64,000 bases of DNA, taken from Warburgia ugandensis. Taxonomy: Eukaryota > Streptophyta > Magnoliopsida > Canellales > Canellaceae. The stretch is taken from assembly GCA_035236585.1 (NCBI GenBank), contig CP141127.1, positions 50,296,001 through 50,360,000 on the forward strand. Direction: 5' to 3'. The position numbers and the translations under genes were made by a program. Each line of letters opens with the position of its first letter. The first letter of the stretch is position 1. Under the pieces are notes generated by a model that was given only the letters and a program-made list of their open reading frames with translations, searched no databases and was not told where the DNA came from. This document shows, piece after piece, positions 26,906 to 38,541 of the stretch.

Positions 26906-26934
26906 AAGGATGAAATTTTTGTAAGGAAGAAGAG
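26906..26934 (+). promoter_or_regulatory. Polypurine tract region of the gypsy element
   Basis: CAAGGATGAAATTTTTG is followed by TAAGGAAGAAGAG and then the LTR start TGTAATATGAG. The GAGGATGAAATT-type signature before a purine run is shared with the family A (47385-47411) and family B (18287-18310) elements. Confidence 0.6.
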
Positions 26935-28300
26935 TGTAATATGAGAAATTATGTAAATCCCATATAATATAAATCTAATTTACAAAGACATGGGGTATTT
27001 TTTCCATTTCTACCCTCTTTCTCTCACTTCAATTCACTATTTTCTTCTCTTATCCTTCAATTATATCAAGGAAGAAGTATTATAAAGAGAGTAATTATGA
27101 ATTTTAGAACATGTTTGTGATGCTTGAAGTGGAGTAGTAATGCCATGGGCATAGTTATTACATAGAGGAAACCCTCAGTGCAGGAAGTTCGAACTCTAGG
27201 GTAAAACTGAGAATGTGTATGATATGGATGCAGGCCATAACTATAGTTATTAAACTAAAGTAAAGTAAATGACCTAAGTAACTAATTAGAGTTAAGACTA
27301 ATGGTGTGAATTAACTACGATGAACAAGGCTAAATGGTGAAAAATAGAACTAGGGTGTAATTGTAAATAAGAGGCAAATAAAAGGGTTTACAAGGAAAGC
27401 CAATGAATTATATGTTGTATAAGGAAATGTGAGAATTAAGGGCTGGCTTGTGCATGCATGCAAGGCCAGCCAAAAATGTGAAATCATTGTATATGTGCTG
27501 GCTGCTTGCATGCAAGTAGCTTGCCATGAAAAGCTAGGGAATAAGTTTATCTAAGGGGTAGCAATGATACCTCTTCCTACCCTTACTCGTCCAACCCAAA
27601 CCAAAAGAGAAGCCTTGTTAAAGTCTACTAGAAACCTAAGTAAAAATAGGGAAAAACCAAAGGGAAAGTGAGGTATTAAGTAGGCAAATAAGTGGAAAAA
27701 GAAGGGAAGGAATTTCGTGAAAGTGGAGTTTTGAGGAGTGAAATTCAACGCCTCCTACTGGAAAACTCGACTCCTTGCTAGAACTTCAACATTTGGAGTA
27801 GGAGCATCAAAGCTTGGAAAATTTGAGGAATTCCTAAGAGCTAGGGGGTTTTGGAAACTTCTTAATACAATTCTAGGTTTAGCCTTGAAAATCAAGGAAA
27901 GTAGAGGCGTTTTCAAATGATGATCTTGCATGGGTGTGCTGGATTGTTTAACTATTTGAAAGCATGATGAATTGTGTGTGTAACTTGATTTTCCTACTAG
28001 AAATCCATCAAATATGCTATTGGGTCTTGTAAAACATTAAATTGGAGTTATAAATATATTTATGTAATCAATTGAATGTGTGTTAATTGTTCATAAAAGC
28101 TTGTAAAATCACAAGTGACAAGTAGTCAATTTTTTATAAAATGTACCCAATTACCAGTACATGTAAGGTATTTTCTAAAATTCATTACACATGTATTTTT
28201 GAACTGATATTCTAAAATTTTGATATTTTCCCGGTTCAAAAGAAAATAAATAGTATGTGATATATTATAAATTTTTTAATACTAATTGGTATTTTTAATC
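26935..28300 (+). mobile_element. 3' LTR of the broken gypsy element (end uncertain)
   Basis: Begins TGTAATATGAGAAATTATG directly after the polypurine tract at the end of pol. Non-coding, AT-rich. A GGAAGTTCGAACTC box at ~27185 is the only GC-richer spot at the start. The 3' end is not visible because no second LTR is present; 28300 is an estimate. Frames at 27551-27920 are not supported as genes. Confidence 0.45.
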
Positions 28301-30165
28301 TTTTGTAGGTATTAAAAGAATGATCCAATAGTCCAAATCGCATTAGCTAAGAACTGATGATCCAAATCAACCTAGAGAGATCAAGAACCTTTTTGCATCA
28401 TTTCAAAGTTCAAGTAAGGGTCAGGATCATTCCAAAGCAAAGTAGGTGAGTTCCAGAAACATTTGGTAGAAGTCAAGGTGACTGAAAGTGGACCTATGCA
28501 AAATCCATGTTAAAGGTAGTAAAACTCCACCTTTTCATGAGATTTTAAGCCATGAAAGCTACCTAAGCAACATGAGCCATGAATTAATGACTAGGAGAAG
28601 CCAAGCCATGTGAATCATGGAGCCAAGATACAAAACAATCAAGCCATCAAAGGAAGCCATCTAAGCCACTTAAGCTAAGCTACATGGATTCACACATTTT
28701 GTGAATTTTATATGCAATTTCCCACTTTAAGAAAACATGATTTAAAGATGAAAATTAGGAGAAAATACAAACTCTATCAACAAGGTAGGTGGCATGCACA
28801 TGTGGACCAATCATAGAAGAGACCAACCTCTTTAAATTTCCTTTTCTCTCTCCTCCTCTCTTACCTCTCATTTTTAACTGCTTGGGAAGAACTTTCCATA
28901 TAATTTCCTTACTAGTTTCCACCTTCTAATTCCCTTCTTAAGTTCCCTACCTTATCCAAATACCTTTCTGCTTCTAATTCCCACTTTCATAATCTCCATC
29001 CTTATCTTATCTCACCATCTCTATCCTTATCTTATCTTAATCCTTCTCATTCTATTTCCATTCTTTCTTATCTTCCTTAGGATAGGAATTAGCAATAGAT
29101 CCCCTCTCTATAAATATGTGAAATTCTTGGAGAAGAGGGAGTAGTTTTTGTAGGAAATTTTTCTTATAGTTTTAACCATATTTTCCTTCCATTGTTGAAG
29201 CTTTAGTGTTATGGTTCAAGCACACTGTTCTTGGGGTATTATTTTGTGGTGTTTTGATTGTAATTGGAGCTCTAATTCTTCTTCTCCAAAGGCCATTAAT
29301 CTCTTGTAGTGACAATCAAGAGAAAGTAGGCTTTGGATAATCTTTCTAAGCATTCAAATCAAGCTTGTGTTCCTTGCTTTTTCTTAGTTCTTAGCTTTAG
29401 ATTTCTTCTTGTTCTTTTATAGTATACATAATGCATTATCTTCCTTTAGCTCTTTTGATTTTGATTCCCATCTTGCTTTCACTCTCTCTTTGATTCTCTC
29501 CAATGATTCACTTGCATGGCCATCATTAGATTGCATTAGAAATTGAAGATTGAAGTCCAAATATATTGTTTATGTATTGGAATGATGCCACCTCTCTTGT
29601 AATAGATTCCATTCAAATAACAAAGTTGTTACATGCACCTTCTTTCTAAGTTCCATGCGCACTCTTCTTGTCCATGTTTCCATATCATGCATTATTTGAT
29701 TTATTCCTCATATTAGTCGAATGCTAGTTTTGTTTGATCATGTTTAATACATGCATTGCTTATTTTTAATTGCATGTTTAGATTAGATCTTATCTTTTAG
29801 CAAGTCTCATATTAAGAAAGTTTCTAATTTCTAGTTTATAAAGTTCATTCATCCTTAGATTTCTAAGTTATTCATGTTTCTAGATTTGCATTTGTTTCCT
29901 ATCTTGAGTCCATTTTAGTTTTATAATAGTTGTTATTTTTAGAAAGTTCCTTTATTTAAAGTTTCTAGTTTATGCATGTTTCTAATTCTATGTCCTATTA
30001 ATTCCTAGATTGAATCACAATTTGATCTCTTTTTTCTAGGAAAAGTAATCTAAATAAGATTACAATTGCATATAAATCTATGAGATTCTTCATAAGGTCA
30101 ATCTTACTTGTGTGAAATCATACTACTTTGATTTGTGTGCTTGCAAGTACTATTTAGAACTACAC
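28301..30165 (+). repeat. LTR/leader-like sequence with TATA box
   Basis: C/T-rich sequence (28840-29080) leads into CTCTATAAATATGTG (29104-29118), then a leader-like stretch with GTTTTTGTAGG and long T/C runs. This is the order found in plant LTRs or a gene promoter. No coding frame follows, so a retroelement LTR is more likely than a host gene. Boundaries unknown. Confidence 0.4.
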
Positions 30166-31230
30166 CAACAAGCAACTCTATGGACTATTCAACATGGCAG
30201 AAATGCAAGGGAAGTTTCCAACTAGAGGTGCTCCTGTGTTCCACCATGTTGAGTAAGGTTTAATGATTGATTTCTCTTGGTATCGGAATGGTGGATGTAT
30301 GGGCCAGATGTAGATTGAATTTGGTGTTGAAACAATCTAGTTTGGCAATCTAAATTGGGTAGAGGAAATGATGCAATTTCCTACCCAATTGAGTAAGAAA
30401 TTGACGCCATGTTTCTCCCATGTAGTCGACTGCTTTACCTACTAAAGCTTGAGTGGAATTTTGGGAATTTTGTAATGGCCTTAGAATAGATTATAATGTT
30501 GAAGTTTAGGGGTGCAACTGCTGGGAAATTGGACGCTTGAAGAACTAAAGTGAAGATGCAGTGTCCTTCACAACTGTGTAGAAGATGAACGTCTTACCCT
30601 CCCTTGTTGCAAGCCAAATTCTTGCTGCTTGGGGATATGTGGGGGAATATTTGAATATCTTTAGAAATTAATAGTGTGTAGGAGCTTTAGGAAGATTTTT
30701 CCTAAGTTTGGAGGGTTTTTGAGCAGCACTACTATACACTTCTATAAAGCATACTCTATTGGATCGGCAAGGATGTGTTTTCGGAAACATTGACTTGAGT
30801 GTGGACTAATTCTAGGCATCTTGAATGTTTCTAACTAAATTCAATGCCTACTATTAATTCTAGTTAACTTCTAAAGATCCAGATGTTTCCTTTCAAGTTT
30901 GGATATGGGGTGAGTATAATCTAAATATCAAATGTCTATGTGTACTCTGTTGGACCAACAAGGGTATCTTTCGCGATGTACTACTATGGGATGGGTTTAA
31001 GTTACTATTTCTAATTGCATGAAATTGAACCCTACTATTGTTACAACCTGCAACACCTACTATTGCATTCCAAAAATTGCCTAGTTTGGCCTTGAGATTA
31101 AAATGTAAGTTATGGAAGTGGAAGTGAATGTGTTCCTTACTGGACATGTAAGGGGCTATCCAATGAAATGAAAGTTTGGATAAAGTGTGTGAGCATGTTT
31201 CATGAAAGAGGAAGTCTATAGCCAGTGGAA
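30166..31230 (+). repeat. Dispersed ~1 kb repeat, copy 2
   Basis: Reverse-complement homologue of 9160-10200. It runs from CAAGCAACTCTATGGA through GAAATGCAAGGGAAGTTTCC, the ACCCAATT motif near 30390, GTTGGACCAACAAGGG (~30950) and AAATTGCCTAGTTTGG (~31073) to GTGTGTGAGCATGTTTCATG (~31188-31205). Not coding in either copy. Confidence 0.65.
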
Positions 31231-31749
31231 AAAGCTTAGATTTCTTCATTTTGGGACAGAATTGTCGAAGAACAGAGAAGAAACACATCAAGGTAAAGCG
31301 GGGAATAGTTTTCTTGACAAAACAAAAGAATTGTTACGTGTTGATTCTTTGATTTTTGAGGACTGCACATGATCTCTTTAGGAAGTTTTAATTCATTTTT
31401 CTTACTTGGAAATATGAGCATGTTAGTAATTTTTTCAGTTTTGATGTGTTGATACTTTACACTCCTGTTATCTTGTAATGATCTCATGCTTGTGTTTGAG
31501 TAGATGGTCAGTTTTAAATTGGTTTTAATGCATGAAAGACATGCATGGTTCTTGACTATTTTTCAATGCATCTAACGCGTGAAGGATGCGCATGACCTAC
31601 TGTAAATTTGATCCTAAACGATGAATGGATTGGGTACATGATTTGGTTTTATTTCCGTCATTGATGCATCAAGTGAATGTTTTTATATCATCATCTGGTG
31701 ATTATACCTGCACGGGCACCATATATTTGTATCTTTAGCCCCATCCATT
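31231..31749. other. Unassigned sequence
   Basis: No gene recognised. The minus frames of 132 and 83 residues (30893-31487) lie across this and the dispersed repeat, show no family motif, and are not conserved in the other repeat copy, so they are left out. Confidence 0.3.
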
Positions 31750-32255
31750 TGTATCCTAAGCACCATGTGAACCATACGTCTTGCAGCCTATCCACCATGT
31801 GCACCTCTTGAAGCCCTCCACGCGTACAATCTACCATCTAGTGTAAACAACCATGCGTACCGACCTTGTAGTGTAAACAACCTTGCGTACCATCCTTCTA
31901 GTATAAACATGCCATCTTAAACTATGCTTACATCCACCTAGTATCACGCATGCATCCCATCCCTTCTTATACTATGTGCACATTCCATGTGATCCTATGC
32001 GTACATCTCATCACATCTCATGTTTTAATCTATGCGCACACCCCATGTTATACTATGCGTACATCCTATATTTTAATCCATGCGTATCCCATGTTATACC
32101 GAACATACCATCTTGTAGATAATCATCCATCCACGGTATCTCGTAGTCAAGTATCCATGGGTATTAACTTGTAGATGATCATCCATGCATTTTATCTGGC
32201 AGTTTATCATCAATGCGAAATATTTTGTAGTTGATCACCCATGCGCACTCCTTTC
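31750..32255 (+). repeat. Degenerate 28-30 bp tandem array with CATGCGTAC core
   Basis: Exact 30 bp spacing is visible at 31811, 31841, 31871 and 31901 (GTGTAAACAACCATGCGTAC and variants ending in CTTGTA/CTTCTA). Looser units of 23-25 bp (CATGTTATACTATGCGTACA type) follow to 32100. Five units of about 28 bp (ATCTTGTAGATAATCATCCA type) then run to 32255. Nearly all units keep a TGCG-, CATGC- or CATCCATG-like core. Confidence 0.75.
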
Positions 32256-32487
32256 GTTGCATGATTTACTCTGTGATGAGTTTTTGAAAAGGAAACATTG
32301 TTTGATTTCAATTGGTATTGGATTTGGGAGGTCTGTGCATGAGATCCCATCATTTGATACGTATGTATGTGATGGGAAGATTTGAAGTGCTCTGAGCGTT
32401 ATCGGATTTGATTTGTCAAATGAGATTTCAAGATTTCTATAATAGCCTAGGATTTTATAACATGTAAAGAATTAACCATAAAACCAA

Positions 32488-32607
32488 GTTAGATTAAATG
32501 GTCAAGTTGTGAGTCTGTCAACCTTCAGTTAGACTAAATGCTCAAGTTGCGAGTCTGCCAACCTTCAGTTAGACTAAATGCTCAAGTTGCGAGTCTGCCA
32601 ACCTTCA
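32488..32607 (+). repeat. Three tandem copies of a 40 bp unit
   Basis: Units 32488-32527, 32528-32567 and 32568-32607 (GTTAGACTAAATGCTCAAGT type). Units two and three are identical; unit one differs at a few sites. They lie in the U3 part of the solo LTR, upstream of the TATA box, where enhancer repeats are common. Confidence 0.95.
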
Positions 32608-32968
32608 GTCTAGATTTCAAATCACCACAATAGTAAATTGAGTTTTCTTTGGAAAACTCTTATTATTTAATGGACGTCCAGTTTTAATGGCCTAGGAATA
32701 ATCTTAACCATTAAAGAGTTGATGGCTAAGATCATAAATTAGAAATGAATCAAGTGAAGATCTCAAATCAATGGTTGAGATGCACAATCAAGGATATTTG
32801 ATCCTAGAGAATGATGGATGTCCGAGATCCAAGGAGAACAACTTTATCCTAAATGAGGGAATGGATAGCTGAGATTCGATCAAGGCTGTAGCATTTCATT
32901 AGGAAAATGCAACCATAAAGGAATGTGAACGAGAGATGAATTACATCCAAATTAACATGGAAACAGGA

Positions 32969-33047
32969 TATAAATAGGGTGCTGCAAGGAAAGGAAAAGC
33001 ATGCCAACTCATAGGGTGCTGCAAGGAAAGGAAAAACAGGCCAACTC
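32969..33047 (+). promoter_or_regulatory. TATA box and 37 bp duplication in family C LTR
   Basis: TATAAATA at 32969-32976 overlaps the first of two 37 bp copies (32974-33010 and 33011-33047, ATAGGGTGCTGCAAGGAAAG type). The duplication covers the probable transcription start area, so the second copy lacks the full TATA. Confidence 0.75.
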
Positions 33048-34510
33048 TCGAGAAGTTTGGAACGTGACTAGGCCACCTAGCGAGAGGATTAGGTTGGGCT
33101 GCTTAGGTGACCATCTAGATCCTGAAATTTAGCTCCACATGACGTGGTGGACTGCAGTACGAAAGGAAGAATACACAGGAGGAAGAATGGGAAGGAAAGA
33201 GAAGAAAGGAAGGAGAGAAAGAAACGAAGAAGAGGAAGGAAAGAGAGAAAGAAACTGTGAGAAAGCACTGGCAGACAGGGAAAAGACAATCTCTACAAGC
33301 AGAGATTCGCTGTGAAATAGAGAAGAGGAGAGTTAGTAGCCAGTGAATCGTTAGAATCCGGAGATCCTTGGAAGTAAAAGCATTGTAAACCAGAGGAAAA
33401 CATAGGAGAAAATCATAGATTGGGGACGTGGGATATTTTGTAAGCTAGATTTTGATCTTTTTACTCTGAAAACCATAGATCATTAGATGCTTCTCAGGGA
33501 TTTAATGACTGTTTACCTTACAGTCACGGTTTGATCTGGAAGAGACAATTAACTTACTCATCTAAACCTCTAATCTGAACGTATTTTTGCTGACTGAATT
33601 AAACATGAATTTCATGTGTTTTGGGACTAATTAAGCATGAATTTTAACTGAACTATGCAAGGATTTCAAACATGATATGTTAGCTGGCTTTACGAGTTTC
33701 AGATGTGTTGATCTCAGAATTATGCAAATTTTCAATCGCTGGACTACTGTTTTAATGATTTAACTCCAAATACATGTTGATTGTCAAAAGTTGCTTATGA
33801 TCTAGTCCTTTTATGTTTTGTTATGTGATTTCTGTCCACCTGTCTACGATCTGAAACAGTTAAGAATCAAAGAGAACTATGATCATACAATGACCTGCAA
33901 AAGAATGGATAAAAATAGTACATAATCGATAGAAAATCAGTATGGCTTTCACCACAATATGGAGTAAAACAACCCTTTAAAGATGGCCTAAACATCCTAA
34001 TAAAAGTTGAGTGAAACCAATAATTTGATGCTATGAAACCTCAGTCATTTTCGGCTACAAATTAGTCCATGACCATAGTAATTTCTTGCTGCAAATTATT
34101 CCATGATCATTGTCATATCTTGATACAAAATCTCTACAAAACTTGCTACAAAACCTCATTAATACCTGGTACAAAATGTCAATAGCTCTGCTACAAAAAT
34201 TCAAACATTTTTTCTGTAAGACTTTTATAACCTCCGGTACAATGACAGTTCGAAACCTCGACAAATTCTGCTACAGAACAGTCAAAACTTCAGTCATTTT
34301 CTGATACAATTCAACACGTCATCCATTTCCTAATACACTCTGATAGTCCAATAGTCAATTAAGAAACCGTAATGTTTTCCTTACAACCTATTATAAAGCA
34401 ATACACAATTAGCAAAACAGTCAATAGACGCATAGAGTTACTTTGAGAAATCAGTCCACACATCATGTAGTTTGTAGCCTCTGGATATAGGAAACAAACT
34501 AAACCTAAAA

Positions 34511-34689
34511 GGGCAGACCCAGTGCACAAAGCTCCCGCCTATGCGAGGTCTGCGGAAGAGGCAGACCACAAGGGCCTAAAGTACACGGCCTTACCTTCCA
34601 TTTTGCAAGAGGCTGTTTCCACGCCTTGAACCAGCGACCTCAATGTCATACAACAACAACTTTTACCGTTGCGCCAAGGCTTCCCTTCA
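34511..34689 (-). mobile_element. Au-type SINE, copy 1
   Basis: On the minus strand it begins AAGCCTTGGCGCAACGGTAA (A-box region of a tRNA-derived promoter), has a B-box-like GGTTCAAGGC (plus 34623-34632), a middle CCTCTTGCAAAATG region, and ends GGCGGGAGCTTTGTGCACTG followed by GGTC and a short T-run. This order matches the plant Au-SINE family. A target duplication was not found for this copy. SINEs of this type are copied by a LINE and code for nothing. Confidence 0.85.
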
Positions 34690-34941
34690 TGAGTAGAACA
34701 GGAGCCATGCAATCATCTTTGTGCAGGCGTCTCACTGTTTTGATGATGTAAAGTCTGAACAGATCTGTAGACACTCAATAAAACAGGATAACCAATTAGA
34801 AACCCACAGCCTAATGCCATTACTTCCATAAAAGATAGTCCCAAGGGAAGACCAAAACTATTCCTCTTCTACCTTCTCTATACTCGGTCCAAAACCACAA
34901 TGAGTTAGGACAGGAGATGGGAATTCAATAGTAGATAAAAG

Positions 34942-35169
34942 AAAGTCAAATAGGAAAAAAAAAAAAAAAAAAAAAGCAGGCTTGGTGCACAAAGCACCCA
35001 TCTATGCAGAGTCCGGGGGAAGGAACGGACCACAAGGGCCTATAATAGGCAGCCTTATCTTGCATTTTGCAAGAGGCTGATTCCATGCCTTGAACCTGTG
35101 ACCTCAAGGTCACATGACGACAATTTTTACCATTGCGCCAAGGCTTCCCTTCAAAGTCAAATAGGAAAA
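34942..35169 (-). mobile_element. Au-type SINE, copy 2, with 17 bp target duplication
   Basis: The body lies at about 34976-35152. The minus strand starts AAGCCTTGGCGCAATGGTAA, has the B-box-like GGTTCAAGGC (plus 35087-35096), and ends in a T-run that appears as the long A-run at 34955-34975 on the plus strand. Direct repeats AAAGTCAAATAGGAAAA flank it at 34942-34958 and 35153-35169, perfect over 17 bp, so the insertion is well bounded and the element is relatively young. Confidence 0.9.
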
Positions 35170-36425
35170 TGTTAGTAAATAAATCTGAAAGGTATACAAG
35201 TGGGAGAAAGGAAAAGGTTTTTTTTTTTGCTATTTTCTCTATATGCATATTCAGTGAGTTTCATGGATTTGTAGTGATTTTAGAGAGAATATATTTTCAG
35301 AACTAGATTTCAAGTAATGTTTTGAGTACTTGTATGATTTATGTATATTTGTATCCTAGAATTTGAACTAGCATTGAGATCTCATATTGTCACCTATTGA
35401 GGAGCTTGAATTTGACCCTATAGGGATATCTAATTTGAAACTATGCACTAAGGATGGGAACAATACCTATTAATTTTATAGGACTTGTAATAGTCATCAT
35501 GTATCTATTGATTTTTACAACTCATGATAGTCATCTTGAGGGCTTTATGATCCTAATGGCACTTTGCTAGGAGGATTTAGATTGGGCCTTGAACTCCTAA
35601 TAGGATACCTACCCGACAGTAGGGCTATTATTATGGGAGTATGTATCATGGGAAGACTACTTCCATCCATATTCAGTGGCCCCATGAGAGTTGATGGTTA
35701 GACCTTATGGTGTCTGAGTTCAAACATAGCTAGAAGGTGATTGCTTTACATGCATAGTAGACCATCCAATTATACAAACATAGATTGACATATTATTCAT
35801 CCTTGAGGGTATAGACCAGTTGCCTATAAGGCCATGCAGCAGGACAAATGTTGTCGTTCAGTGATACCATATGATATGATTATTTTCGATGTTTGGCACA
35901 TCTCATTGTTCATAGTTTTTATCTGAGTTATTGTTATTGCATGTTTTCATATTGAATATTTGATCAAATACATTTATTTTATCCTTTATAATAGTGTTAT
36001 TTTTGCAATTTTCAAACTAGCTTAAGAATTTTCTATTGCTCAACATTTCAAGTGAAATTCCTAGAGTTCTTCAAAAGTATTGAGAGAGCAGAGGAGATAA
36101 AGTACAAAGACTAGACTTTGTATTTCATTATCATACACTTGTTGTTGACAAACATATAATAAGGAACTGAATTCTTTTCATGTGGAATTATGGATTACCT
36201 TAGTTTGTTTAGGCTATGACTAGCAAGTCCTAACAGTGCTTGTTTATTCTGTAATTATTTTAATTATGTCATTTTTGTAAATGATAATTGGGCTCAAAGA
36301 GTAGTTTTGAGAAGTATAATGTGATACATTTTCTAACTATTTCAAGAAAAAAATTCAAGGATATCCTAACTTTTTCTAAAGGAAATTATGAAGAATTTTT
36401 TTTTTTCTAAAGACGGGTCATAACA

Positions 36426-37542
36426 ATTTCACTCTAAGGGGTGTTTGTTTAACTATGCACAAAGTATGATCAATACTATTTGGAGACTCATTGTAGTCGT
36501 ATATGAGGGTGATAGATGGAACCCCATGGACACTTATCAGAGTTGTATATAGGGGTGTTAGATAATGTCTCATGGTTTGCTATTTTAGGAGTGTGTAGTT
36601 GGCCATTATCACTCCAAAAAGAAAATTCTGATACCTACCTCAAAGAAAGGCTTATTTGCATTTCGAGTTCTCTTGGGAATTTCCATTCTTTGTGATATTT
36701 TCTCCCCCATGAGGACTGATGTAGGTCATGTGGTATCCATGGTCAAATGTAGGTAGGAGACGTTGGTTCTCTTTACATGCATAGCAATAGTATGTGTGAT
36801 ATGGACATAGATGATTATGCCAGCCATCCTTGAGGGTTGAGACTAGTTTGTGTTCGTAGTCATGGCACAATGCTGCTATTTATCAATGTCACAGTATATG
36901 ATTTACTTCTAGATGTTGAGTACATGTTTAGAGTTTTGAGTAATTCTCTAGATATGGATGTTGGGTACACGTAGGGATTTATTGTGCATTCTGAGATTTT
37001 GCTCTTATCAAGATTTTAATATTGATTATGATTACTTAGATGAATCATGTTATCCTCTTACAACCCTGTGTTTTGGCATGTTTTGTCCTTCTTAGATGTT
37101 TCCTGCTAAGTAGTTGTACTCACCCCCAAAAATAATTTTAGGTGATCATTCTTGGCAATAGGTTGACTTTGGCATACATGAGATTTTGTGACACCTAATC
37201 CAAACTATGGGGTAGAAATACTTAGTTTAGTTTTTATTTTAGTTGTTATTGAACATTGGTGAAAAACATGTAATAATGCACTGAATTTTTTTTTAAGAAT
37301 TATGGTTTGATTTAGTCATTTGGTTGTGACCAATGGATCCTAATAGAGCTTAAGTATTTTCCACACTATTTTACTTATATGTGAACATTTTGAAAAGACA
37401 TAGGGATAGTAGAGTGGCTTTTGAAAATTAGTATATGTTATTATTTGTAAATGTTTAAATAAATAAAAAAAAACTTCTAAATATATACTTCTTATTTCAA
37501 AATTTTATTTAAAAACTATTTCTAAAAACCTAGGTTGTCACA
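36426..37542 (+). repeat. Second LTR tail in direct orientation
   Basis: Ends AAACCTAGGTTGTCACA at 37542. It aligns loosely with the tail of the solo LTR (35250-36425): shared order CCCATGAG(A/G), TTTACATGCATAG, CATCCTTGAGGG and TTGTGACCAATGGATCC-like. The solo LTR therefore seems to have inserted within or next to an older related LTR whose 5' part may lie before 32433. A 5 bp duplication for this older LTR was not found. Confidence 0.5.
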
Positions 37543-37599
37543 TATACAAAACAATTGGACTTTGATAATGCTTCTTAACACAATATTGAGTGACAGATA

Positions 37600-37985
37600 T
37601 TGGAGGACATTTTGGGATTGGAAAGGCAACTTTCTTGTAGCCCATAGTTGCTTTATTCATGAACAAACTAACTGCGTGATAGAATGCAAGCACTTGCCTA
37701 TGGATTACATTTTGCTAAAGAGTTAAATTTTCTAAATTTGTGGGTAAGTGGGGTATTGAATACCAAAAGAAGAACCTAAAGACTTTGAGGTCACTCCAAT
37801 ACCAAAAGACGAACCTAACATGGATGGAAAATGCTCTGACTATAGACACTGCTTGGATTAATACCACGTTTCATTCTTGGAGGGTGGCACATATCCACGG
37901 GAAAGGGAATGTGGTTGCTAATTCCTTAGTTATGGAAGCAATTAGGACTAAAAGCACTAATAAGTGGGAGAGAGAGATAGCTATG
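37600..37985 (+). pseudogene. RNase H-like domain of a LINE (remnant)
   Basis: Two frames together give the pattern of the plant LINE-type RNase H: GNFLVAHSCFIHEQTNCVIE (37625-37684, with the Glu of the usual AE-x-AL motif) and a LWVSGVL-like piece (~37730). The second part is WRVAHIHGKGNVVANSLVME (about 37878-37940), the usual HI-x-R-E-x-N-x-VADSLA end. A stop and a frame change lie between. The remainder of the LINE (endonuclease, reverse transcriptase) is absent. The family call rests on motif memory. Confidence 0.5.
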
Positions 37986-38541
37986 TAGTTGCTTTTTTTT
38001 AATAAATTTGGAAGTCTACTAGTTACACTAATTAGACAAATCCTTCTTTTCACAAAAAAAGAACACAAAATAAAAAAAGAAGTACATACAAATGTTTTCT
38101 TCAAACTTGTGTTTTGTTTAACTTTCAAAGAAAACTGTTGAAAAAACACAATTTCTACTAAAATAGTTTCATGTGATACTCATTCATTTCTACTTCTCCC
38201 CTAAGCAAGCAATGGCCTTGCTCCTTATCATTTTCCAATTACTAATATACTTTCCCTTTTATTTGATCTTGGTAGGGAATCAACAATCTCGTTAGCTGAC
38301 TAGTTAACATGTTGAGAATATTTTCAAAACTATCATGAGTTAGCAATCTCATTACTCGAACATTTCCTTTTAGTGTTAGAAATAGTTCATAGTCACCAAT
38401 GGATGGGTGAGCTTATGACTTATCCATAAGAGGATTGATAAATTCAAGTCTGAACCTAAAATTTACCTTTCAAGTTCATAGTACACATTCACTTCATCCT
38501 ATATCGTGCCTCAAACATAGGTTGATGTGAGGGTGCAATTG

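Larger units (their letters stand above)
32438..36425 (+). mobile_element. Family C solo LTR, 3988 bp, TSD ATTTC
   Basis: Flanked by identical 5 bp direct repeats ATTTC at 32433-32437 and 36426-36430. It starts TATAATAGCCTAGG (the expected TG is TA) and ends GACGGGTCATAACA, resembling family A/B ends. Inside are a 40 bp triple repeat, a TATA box (32969-32976), a 37 bp duplication, a purine-rich leader (33160-33255), two SINE insertions and an LTR tail (35250-36425) similar to 36431-37542. No gag, pol, PBS or PPT is present, so it is a solo LTR. Confidence 0.75.

Noticed and set aside
30893-31487. 132- and 83-residue minus-strand frames
   Set aside because: They overlap a dispersed repeat whose other copy does not keep the frame; no family recognised.
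31750-32255. CRISPR-like array of 28-30 bp repeats
   Set aside because: Units are contiguous and degenerate with no unique spacers, and the context is a plant nuclear genome.
34511-34689. tRNA gene
   Set aside because: A- and B-box-like motifs are present but no cloverleaf can be drawn; the body and tail match an Au-type SINE.
31039-37542. An LTR starting TGTTACAACC at 31039 and ending at 37542, split by the solo LTR
   Set aside because: The proposed start lies inside the dispersed repeat, which continues across it, and flanking 5 bp (ACTAT, TATAC) do not match.
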